NCBI GenBank assembly: GCA_037893225.1
Contig: JAZGUH010000326.1
Span: forward strand, 124,001 to 188,000
From: Hippasteria phrygiana
Lineage: Eukaryota; Echinodermata; Asteroidea; Valvatida; Goniasteridae
DNA length: 64,000 nt
Reading direction: 5' to 3'
Shown here one piece after another: positions 55,122-64,000 of the stretch. The translations under genes were made by a program, and so were the position numbers. Numbering within the stretch: position 1 is the stretch's first letter; every line of letters begins with the position of its first letter. The notes under the pieces are model-generated. The model was not told the DNA's origin, did not search any database, and saw only the letters and a program-made list of their open reading frames with translations.

Positions 55122-55352
55122 TCATACCCCAGGGAATTTGACATGCATGGAGCAATAAATAGAAGGTAATATGCACACAGATGTTGGCCGGAAAGAAAAT
55201 AAACATTGCGAGGTTTGAATTTTCTCCACAAGTTTTAACTCTAAGAAGCCGCCGATAATTGCAACATGTAGCGCTAGATCAAAGCTATCCATACATGTCA
55301 AAATTACTGTATTTGGTTTATATTTCATGCAATTATGAATGAGTAAAACAAG
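55122..55352 (+). repeat. Single m3/m8-like monomer with GCTAGATC
   Basis: It carries CCCCAGGG, AGAAGG, TAATATGCAC, GATAATT, the uncommon GCTAGATCAAAG and GAGTAAAAC. It resembles the monomers at 30,601, 37,539 and 52,346 but has CCCCAGGG where those have CCCCAAGG. It links the 14,807-offset copy to the short-period region that follows. Confidence 0.8.
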
Positions 55353-57896
55353 TCATACCCTAGGGAATTTGACATGCATGGAGCAATAAATAGACGGTAA
55401 CATGTACACAGATGTTGGCCGGAAAGAAAATAAACATTGCGAGGTTTGAATTTTCTCCACAAGTTTTAACTCTAAGAAGCCGCCGATAATTGCAACATGT
55501 AGCGCCAGATCTAAGCTATCCATACATGTCAAAATTACTGTATTTGGTTTATATTTCATGCAATTATGAATGAGTAAAGCAAGTCATACCCTAGGGAATT
55601 TGACATGCATGGAGCAATAAATAGACGGTAACATGTACACAGATGTTGGCCGGAAAGAAAATAAACATTGCGAGGTTTGAATTTTCTCCACAAGTTTTAA
55701 CTCTAAGAAGCCGCCGATGATTGCAACATGTAGCGCCAGATCTAAGCTATCCATACATGTCAAAATTACTGAATTTGGTTGATATTTCATGCAATTATGA
55801 ATGAGTAAAGCAAGTCCATACCCCAGGGAATTTGACATGCATGGAGCAATAAATAGACGGTAACAGGTACACAGATGTTGGCCGGAAAGAAAATAAACAT
55901 TGCGAGGTTTGAATTTTCTCCACAAGTTTTAACTCTAAGAAGCCGCCGATGATTGCAACATGTAGCGCCAGATCTAAGCTATCCATACATGTCAAAATTA
56001 CTGAATTTGGTTGATATTTCATGCAATTATGAATGAGTAAAGCAAGTCATACCCCAGGGAATTTGACATGCATGGAGCAATAAATAGAAGGTAATATGCA
56101 CACAGATGTTGGCAGGAAAGAAAATAAACATTGCGAGGTTTGAATTTTCTCCACAAGTTTTAACTCTAAGAAGCCGCCGATAATTGCAACATGTAGCGCC
56201 AGATCTAAGCTATCCATACATGTCAAAATTACTGTATTTGGTTTATATTTCATGCAATTATGAATGAGTAAAGCAAGTCATACCCTAGGGAATTTGACAT
56301 GCATGGAGCAATAAATAGACGGTAACATGTACACAGATGTTGGCCGGAAAGAAAATAAACATTGCGAGGTTTGAATTTTCTCCACAAGTTTTAACTCTAA
56401 GAAGCCGCCGATGATTGCAACATGTAGCGCCAGATCTAAGCTATCCATACATGTCAAAATTACTGTATTTGGTTTATATTTCATGCAATTATGAATGAGT
56501 AAAGCAAGTCATACCCTAGGGAATTTGACATGCATGGAGCAATAAATAGACGGTAACATGTACACAGATGTTGGCCGGAAAGAAAATAAACATTGCGAGG
56601 TTTGAATTTTCTCCACAAGTTTTAACTCTAAGAAGCCGCCGATGATTGCAACATGTAGCGCCAGATCTAAGCTATCCATACATGTCAAAATTACTGAATT
56701 TGGTTGATATTTCATGCAATTATGAATGAGTAAAGCAAGTCCATACCCCAGGGAATTTGACATGCATGGAGCAATAAATAGACGGTAACAGGTACACAGA
56801 TGTTGGCCGGAAAGAAAATAAACATTGCGAGGTTTGAATTTTCTCCACAAGTTTTAACTCTAAGAAGCCGCCGATGATTGCAACATGTAGCGCCAGATCT
56901 AAGCTATCCATACATGTCAAAATTACTGAATTTGGTTGATATTTCATGCAATTATGAATGAGTAAAGCAAGTCATACCCCAGGGAATTTGACATGCATGG
57001 AGCAATAAATAGAAGGTAATATGCACACAGATGTTGGCAGGAAAGAAAATAAACATTGCGAGGTTTGAATTTTCTCCACAAGTTTTAACTCTAAGAAGCC
57101 GCCGATAATTGCAACATGTAGCGCCAGATCTAAGCTATCCATACATGTCAAAATTACTGTATTTGGTTTATATTTCATGCAATTATGAATGAGTAAAGCA
57201 AGTCATACCCTAGGGAATTTGACATGCATGGAGCAATAAATAGACGGTAACATGTACACAGATGTTGGCCGGAAAGAAAATAAACATTGCGAGGTTTGAA
57301 TTTTCTCCACAAGTTTTAACTCTAAGAAGCCGCCGATGATTGCAACATGTAGCGCCAGATCTAAGCTATCCATACATGTCAAAATTACTGAATTTGGTTG
57401 ATATTTCATGCAATTATGAATGAGTAAAGCAAGTCCATACCCCAGGGAATTTGACATGCATGGAGCAATAAATAGACGGTAACAGGTACACAGATGTTGG
57501 CCGGAAAGAAAATAAACATTGCGAGGTTTGAATTTTCTCCACAAGTTTTAACTCTAAGAAGCCGCCGATGATTGCAACATGTAGCGCCAGATCTAAGCTA
57601 TCCATACATGTCAAAATTACTGAATTTGGTTGATATTTCATGCAATTATGAATGAGTAAAGCAAGTCATACCCCAGGGAATTTGACATGCATGGAGCAAT
57701 AAATAGAAGGTAATATGCACACAGATGTTGGCAGGAAAGAAAATAAACATTGCGAGGTTTGAATTTTCTCCACAAGTTTTAACTCTAAGAAGCCGCCGAT
57801 GATTGCAACATGTAGCGCCAGATCTAAGCTATCCATACATGTCAAAATTACTGAATTTGGTTGATATTTCATGCAATTATGAATGAGTAAAGCAAG
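55353..57896 (+). repeat. Short-period HOR: 4-mer (925 bp) twice, then a 3-mer (694 bp)
   Basis: Starts are 55353, 55584, 55815, 56047 | 56278, 56509, 56740, 56972 | 57203, 57434, 57666. Each 4-mer has two TAACATGTAC monomers with CCCTAGGG, one TAACAGGTAC monomer of 232 bp, and one GGCAGG monomer ending GATAATT, GATCTAAG, CTGTATTT. The first two units differ at GATAATT against GATGATT in the leading monomer. The third unit lacks the leading monomer, and its last member has the normal m13 ending. Confidence 0.85.
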
Positions 57897-59054
57897 TCAT
57901 ACCCCAGGGAATTTGACATGCATGGAGCAATAAATATAAGGTAATATGCACACAGATTTTGGCAGGAAAGAAAATAAACATTGCGAGGTTTGAATTTTCT
58001 CCACAAGTTTTAACTCTAAGAAGCCGCCGATAATTGCAACATGTAGCGCCAGATCAAAGCTATCCATACATGTCAAAATTACTGAATTTGGTTTATATTT
58101 CATGCAATTATGAATGAGTAAAGCAAGTCCATACCCCAGGGAATTTGACATGCATGGAGCAATAAATAGACGGTAACAGGTACACAGATGTTGGCCGGAA
58201 AGAAAATAAACATTGCGAGGTTTGAATTTTCTCCACAAGTTTTAACTCTAAGAAGCCGCCGATGATTGCAACATGTAGCGCCAGATCTAAGCTATCCATA
58301 CATGTCAAAATTACTGCATTTGGTTGATATTTCATGCAATTATGAATGAATAAAGCAAGTCCATACCCCAGGGAATTTGACAGGCATGGAGCAATAAATA
58401 GACGGTAATATGTACACAGATGTTGGCCGGAAAGAAAATATACATTGCGAGGTTTGAATTTTCTCCACAAGTTTTAACTCTAAGAAGCCGCCGATGATTG
58501 CAACATGTAGCGCCAGATCTAAGCTATCCATACATGTCAAAATTACTGAATTTGGTTGATATTTCATGCAATTATGAATGAGTAAAGCAAGTCCATACCC
58601 CAGGGAATTTGACATGCATGGAGCAATAAATAGACGGTAACAGGTACACAGATGTTGGCCGGAAAGAAAATAAACATTGCGAGGTTTGAATTTTCTCCAC
58701 AAGTTTTAACTCTAAGAAGCCGCCGATGATTGCAACATGTAGCGCCAGATCTAAGCTATCCATACATGTCAAAATTACTGAATTTGGTTGATATTTCATG
58801 CAATTATGAATGAGTAAAGCAAGTCATACCCCAGGGAATTTGACATGCATGGAGTAATAAATAGAAGGTAATATGCACACAGATGTTGGCAGGAAAGAAA
58901 ATAAACATTGCGAGGTTTGAATTTTCTCCACAAGTTTTAACTCTAAGAAGCCGCCGATGATTGCAACATGTAGCGCCAGATCTAAGCTATCCATACATGT
59001 CAAAATTACTGAATTTGGTTGATATTTCATGCAATTATGAATGAGTAAAGCAAG
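57897..59054 (+). repeat. 5-monomer HOR (1,158 bp), followed by a partial second copy
   Basis: Starts are 57897, 58128, 58360, 58592 and 58824. The first is m14 with a private T (CAGATTTTGG instead of CAGATGTTGG), the third has AAATATACATT, and the fifth carries GGAGTAATAA. The order restarts at 59,055, and the copy continues to about 59,630. There the monomer at 59,518 switches to GTGTTAACT and GATAATT. Confidence 0.85.
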
Positions 59055-61832
59055 TCATACCCCAGGGAATTTGACATGCATGGAGCAATAAATATAAGGT
59101 AATATGCACACAGATTTTGGCAGGAAAGAAAATAAACATTGCGAGGTTTGAATTTTCTCCACAAGTTTTAACTCTAAGAAGCCGCCGATAATTGCAACAT
59201 GTAGCGCCAGATCAAAGCTATCCATACATGTCAAAATTACTGAATTTGGTTTATATTTCATGCAATTATGAATGAGTAAAGCAAGTCCATACCCCAGGGA
59301 ATTTGACATGCATGGAGCAATAAATAGACGGTAACAGGTACACAGATGTTGGCCGGAAAGAAAATAAACATTGCGAGGTTTGAATTTTCTCCACAAGTTT
59401 TAACTCTAAGAAGCCGCCGATGATTGCAACATGTAGCGCCAGATCTAAGCTATCCATACATGTCAAAATTACTGCATTTGGTTGATATTTCATGCAATTA
59501 TGAATGAATAAAGCAAGTCCATACCCCAGGGAATTTGACAGGCATGGAGCAATAAATAGACGGTAATATGTACACAGATGTTGGCCGGAAAGAAAATATA
59601 CATTGCGAGGTTTGAATTTTCTCCACAAGTGTTAACTCTAAGAAGCCGCCGATAATTGCAACATGTAGCGCCAGATCTAAGCTATCCATACATGTCAAAA
59701 TTACTGAATTTGGTTGATATTTCATGCAATTATGAATGAGTAAAGCAAGTCATACCCCAGGGAATTTGACATGCATGGAGCAATAAATAGAAGGTAATAT
59801 GCACACAGATGTTGGCCGGAAAGAAAATAAACATTGCGAGGTTTGAATTTTCTCCACAAGTTTTAACTCTAAGAAGCCGCCGATAATTGCAACATGTAGC
59901 GCCAGATCAAAGCTATCCATACATGTCAAAATTACTGTATTTGGTTTATATTTCATGCAATTATGAATGAGTAAAGCAAGTCATACCCTAGGGAATTTGA
60001 CATGCATGGAGCAATAAATAGACGGTAACATGTACACAGATGTTGGCCGGAAAGAAAATAAACATTGCGAGGTTTGAATTTTCTCCACAAGTTTTAACTC
60101 TAAGAAGCCGCCGATGATTGCAACATGTAGCGCCAGATCTAAGCTATCCATACATGTCAAAATTACTGAATTTGGTTGATATTTCATGCAATTATGAATG
60201 AGTAAAGCAAGTCCATACCCCAGGGAATTTGACATGCATGGAGCAATAAATAGACGGTAACAGGTACACAGATGTTGGCCGGAAAGAAAATAAACATTGC
60301 GAGGTTTGAATTTTCTCCACAAGTTTTAACTCTAAGAAGCCGCCGATGATTGCAACATGTAGCGCCAGATCTAAGCTATCCATACATGTCAAAATTACTG
60401 AATTTGGTTGATATTTCATGCAATTATGAATGAATAAAGCAAGTCCATACCCCAGGGAATTTGACAGGCATGGAGCAATAAATAGACGGTAATATGTACA
60501 CAGATGTTGGCCGGAAAGAAAATAAACATTGTGAGGTTTGAATTTTCTCCACAAGTGTTAACTCTAAGAAGCCGCCGATGATTGCAACATGTAGCGCCAG
60601 ATCTAAGCTATCCATACATGTCAAAATTGCTGCATTTGGTTGATATTTCATGCAATTATGAATGAATAAAGCAAGTCTATACCCCAGGGAATTTGACATG
60701 CATGGAGCAATAAATAGACGGTAATATGTACACAGATGTTGGCCGGAAAGAAAATAAACATTGCGAGGTTTGAATTTTCTCCACAAGTTTTAACTCAAGA
60801 AGCCGCCGATGATTGCAACATGTAGCGCCAGATCTAAGCTATCCATACATGTCAAAATTACTGTATTTGGTTTATATTTCATGCAATTATGAATGAGTAA
60901 AGCAAGTCATACCCTAGGGAATTTGACATGCATGGAGCAATAAATAGACGGTAACAGGTACACAGATGTTGGCCGGAAAGAAAATAAACATTGCGAGGTT
61001 TGAATTTTCTCCACAAGTTTTAACTCTAAGAAGCCGCCGATGATTGCAACATGTAGCGCCAGATCTAAGCTATCCATACATGTCAAAATTACTGCATTTG
61101 GTTGATATTTCATGCAATTATGAATGAATAAAGCAAGTCCATACCCCAGGGAATTTGACAGGCATGGAGCAATAAATAGACGGTAATATGTACACAGATG
61201 TTGGCCGGAAAGAAAATATACATTGCGAGGTTTGAATTTTCTCCACAAGTTTTAACTCTAAGAAGCCGCCGATGATTGCAACATGTAGCGCCAGATCTAA
61301 GCTATCCATACATGTCAAAATTACTGAATTTGGTTGATATTTCATGCAATTATGAATGAGTAAAGCAAGTCCATACCCCAGGGAATTTGACATGCATGGA
61401 GCAATAAATAGACGGTAACAGGTACACAGATGTTGGCCGGAAAGAAAATAAACATTGCGAGGTTTGAATTTTCTCCACAAGTTTTAACTCTAAGAAGCCG
61501 CCGATGATTGCAACATGTAGCGCCAGATCTAAGCTATCCATACATGTCAAAATTACTGAATTTGGTTGATATTTCATGCAATTATGAATGAGTAAAGCAA
61601 GTCATACCCCAGGGAATTTGACATGCATGGAGCAATAAATAGAAGGTAATATGCACACAGATGTTGGCAGGAAAGAAAATAAACATTGCGAGGTTTGAAT
61701 TTTCTCCACAAGTTTTAACTCTAAGAAGCCGCCGATGATTGCAACATGTAGCGCCAGATCTAAGCTATCCATACATGTCAAAATTACTGAATTTGGTTGA
61801 TATTTCATGCAATTATGAATGAGTAAAGCAAG
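59055..61832 (+). repeat. 12-monomer HOR, copy 1 (2,778 bp)
   Basis: Starts are 59055, 59286, 59518, 59750, 59981, 60212, 60444, 60676, 60907, about 61138, 61370 and 61602. It contains two AAATATACATT monomers (59,518 and about 61,138) and one with the rare GTCTATACC (60,676). The first six monomers are repeated at 61,833-63,220. Confidence 0.83.
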
Positions 61833-63915
61833 TCATACCCCAGGGAATTTGACATGCATGGAGCAATAAATATAAGGTAATATGCACACAGATTTTGGCA
61901 GGAAAGAAAATAAACATTGCGAGGTTTGAATTTTCTCCACAAGTTTTAACTCTAAGAAGCCGCCGATAATTGCAACATGTAGCGCCAGATCAAAGCTATC
62001 CATACATGTCAAAATTACTGAATTTGGTTTATATTTCATGCAATTATGAATGAGTAAAGCAAGTCCATACCCCAGGGAATTTGACATGCATGGAGCAATA
62101 AATAGCGGTAACAGGTACACAGATGTTGGCCGGAAAGAAAATAAACATTGCGAGGTTTGAATTTTCTCCACAAGTTTTAACTCTAAGAAGCCGCCGATGA
62201 TTGCAACATGTAGCGCCAGATCTAAGCTATCCATACATGTCAAAATTACTGCATTTGGTTGATATTTCATGCAATTATGAATGAATAAAGCAAGTCCATA
62301 CCCCAGGGAATTTGACAGGCATGGAGCAATAAATAGACGGTAATATGTACACAGATGTTGGCCGGAAAGAAAATATACATTGCGAGGTTTGAATTTTCTC
62401 CACAAGTGTTAACTCTAAGAAGCCGCCGATAATTGCAACATGTAGCGCCAGATCTAAGCTATCCATACATGTCAAAATTACTGAATTTGGTTGATATTTC
62501 ATGCAATTATGAATGAGTAAAGCAAGTCATACCCCAGGGAATTTGACATGCATGGAGCAATAAATAGAAGGTAATATGCACACAGATGTTGGCCGGAAAG
62601 AAAATAAACATTGCGAGGTTTGAATTTTCTCCACAAGTTTTAACTCTAAGAAGCCGCCGATAATTGAAACATGTAGCGCCAGATCAAAGCTATCCATACA
62701 TGTCAAAATTACTGTATTTGGTTTATATTTCATGCAATTATGAATGAGTAAAGCAAGTCATACCCTAGGGAATTTGACATGCATGGAGCAATAAATAGAC
62801 GGTAACATGTACACAGATGTTGGCCGGAAAGAAAATAAACATTGCGAGGTTTGAATTTTCTCCACAAGTTTTAACTCTAAGAAGCCGCCGATGATTGCAA
62901 CATGTAGCGCCAGATCTAAGCTATCCATACATGTCAAAATTACTGAATTTGGTTGATATTTCATGCAATTATGAATGAGTAAAGCAAGTCCATACCCCAG
63001 GGAATTTGACATGCATGGAGCAATAAATAGACGGTAACAGGTACACAGATGTTGGCCGGAAAGAAAATAAACATTGCGAGGTTTGAATTTTCTCCACAAG
63101 TTTTAACTCTAAGAAGCCGCCGATGATTGCAACATGTAGCGCCAGATCTAAGCTATCCATACATGTCAAAATTACTGAATTTGGTTGATATTTCATGCAA
63201 TTATGAATGAGTAAAGCAAGTCATACCCCAGGGAATTTGACATGCATGGAGCAATAAATATAAGGTAATATGCACACAGATGTTGGCAGGAAAGAAAATA
63301 AACATTTCGAGGTTTGAATTTTCTCCACAAGTTTTAACTCTAAGAAGCCGCCGATAATTGCAACATGTAGCGCCAGATCAAAGCTATCCATACATGTCAA
63401 AATTACTGAATTTGGTTTATATTTCATGCAATTATGAATGAGTAAAGCAAGTCCATACCCCAGGGAATTTGACATGCATGGAGCAATAAATAGACGGTAA
63501 CAGGTACACAGATGTTGGCCGGAAAGAAAATAAACATTGCGAGGTTTGAATTTTTCCACAAGTTTTAACTCTAAGAAGCCGCCGATGATTGCAACATGTA
63601 GCGCCAGATCTAAGCTATCCATACATGTCAAAATTACTGAATTTGGTTGATATTTCATGCAATTATGAATGAATAAAGCAAGTCCATACCCCAGGGAATT
63701 TGACAGGCATGGAGCAATAAATAGACGGTAATATGTACACAGATGTTGGCCGGAAAGAAAATAAACATTGTGAGGTTTGAATTTTCTCCACAAGTGTTAA
63801 CTCTAAGAAGCCGCCGATGATTGCAACATGTAGCGCCAGATCTAAGCTATCCATACATGTCAAAATTGCTGCATTTGGTTGATATTTCATGCAATTATGA
63901 ATGAATAAAGCAAGT
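61833..63915 (+). repeat. 12-monomer HOR, truncated copy 2 (6 of 12 monomers), then 3 further monomers
   Basis: Starts are 61833, 62064, 62295, 62527, 62758, 62989, 63221, 63452 and 63684. The offset to copy 1 is 2,778, dropping to 2,777 after a one-base deletion near 62,105 (AATAGCGG instead of AATAGACGG). After 63,221 the order differs: an m14-type monomer follows m12. A second one-base deletion occurs near 63,555 (AATTTTTCC instead of AATTTTCTCC). These two deletions fuse open frames into 190-codon minus-strand frames at 61,833-62,405 and 63,221-63,793, which I treat as chance products of the repeat. Confidence 0.83.
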
Positions 63916-64000
63916 CTATACCCCAGGGAATTTGACATGCATGGAGCAATAAATAGACGGTAATATGTACACAGATGTTGGCCGGAAAGAAAATAAACAT
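63916..64000 (+). repeat. Partial monomer at the right edge
   Basis: It begins with the rare GTCTATACC, also found at 60,676, and runs through TAATATGTACACAG to AAATAAACAT at the window end. The satellite array therefore continues beyond the right edge. Confidence 0.9.

Larger units (their letters stand above)
1..64000 (+). repeat. Satellite DNA array, about 231-bp monomer, head-to-tail, spans the whole window
   Basis: The same roughly 231-bp unit recurs without interruption, as about 276 complete copies and two partial ones. Every copy can be recognised by shared blocks such as GGAATTTGACA, ATGTTGGC, GAGGTTTGAATTTTCTCCAC, GCAACATGTAGCGC and ATGCAATTATGAATGA. All copies have the same orientation. 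Lengths of 230, 231 and 232 bp come from two single-base indels: GTCATACC versus GTCCATACC, and AACTCTAAG versus AACTCAAG. Monomers differ from each other by only a few percent at recurring diagnostic positions, and distant copies of one class are often identical, which is the signature of higher-order repeats. GC is about 37% by hand count of one monomer. I recognise no known satellite family, so genomic location and species remain inference. No stretch of the window lies outside this repeat. Confidence 0.98.

Noticed and set aside
64..63938. Many minus-strand open reading frames of 66-190 codons, as a repetitive protein family
   Set aside because: They are the same satellite sequence read over and over, end at stops inside the repeat, overlap in two frames, and change amino acids freely between monomers. 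Some starts are not ATG. No promoter, splice or codon-use evidence supports a gene.
1..64000. CRISPR array
   Set aside because: There are no unique spacers: the 231-bp unit is repeated whole, and direct repeats of 25-40 bp with variable spacers are absent.
1..64000. CENP-B box
   Set aside because: No match to the core pattern TTCG....A..CGGG on either strand of the monomer. The nearest tract, around GGCCGGAAAG, does not fit.
1..64000. Ribosomal DNA spacer subrepeats or telomere-associated repeats
   Set aside because: There is no rRNA gene in 64 kb and no TTAGGG-like or TTTAGGG-like run. The HOR organisation over this length is more like a satellite block.
1..64000. Transposable element or viral insertion
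   Set aside because: I scanned for breaks in the 231-bp register and found only one-base indels and monomer-register class switches. There are no target-site duplications, terminal repeats or foreign sequence.

Overview
The whole 64,000-base window is one uninterrupted tandem satellite DNA array. A monomer of about 231 bp (230, 231 or 232 bp depending on single-base indels) is repeated head-to-tail in one orientation: about 276 complete copies from 64 to 63,915, with a partial copy at each edge. I see no gene, RNA gene, transposon, inverted segment, telomere repeat or unique spacer. A hand count of the monomer at 64-294 gives about 37% GC and five CpG dinucleotides (six in most other classes). 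An array of this size and organisation points to a eukaryotic chromosome, most likely a centromeric, pericentromeric or other heterochromatic block in a long-read assembly. The sequence does not identify the species.

The monomers fall into recurring classes, which I separate by about 15 variable positions and name m1 to m16. They are organised as higher-order repeats (HORs). The inferred basic HOR has 16 monomers and is 3,702 bp long; its clearest complete copy is 6,773-10,474. The rest of the window is this cycle, or derivatives of it, shortened, duplicated or shuffled by exchanges in monomer register.

Layout. 64-5,153: a nearly complete cycle, then a rearranged stretch. 5,154-8,391: a 7-monomer unit (1,619 bp) twice. 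6,773-10,474: the complete 16-mer. 10,475-15,564: a rearranged stretch, including a distant copy of 3,302-5,153. 15,565-23,891: canonical cycles in which a 6-monomer unit (m8-m13, 1,388 bp) occurs three times in direct succession. 25,050-38,925: a 30-monomer unit (6,938 bp) present twice and almost identical. 40,084-50,726: a 23-monomer unit (5,322 bp) present twice. 50,727 to about 55,050: a distant copy of about 35,920-40,250, offset 14,807 bp. 55,353-64,000: short, apparently recent 3-, 4-, 5- and 12-monomer expansions with private point variants.

The array is a record of unequal exchange: several duplication junctions lie inside chimeric monomers whose left and right parts belong to different classes. 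Each monomer junction also carries an imperfect inverted repeat of about 17 bp per arm around a smaller dyad. This is the most function-like element I found, although variant sites give no sign of compensatory change. The minus-strand open frames occur because 231 is 77 x 3 and the repeat has few stops in those frames; I do not regard them as genes.
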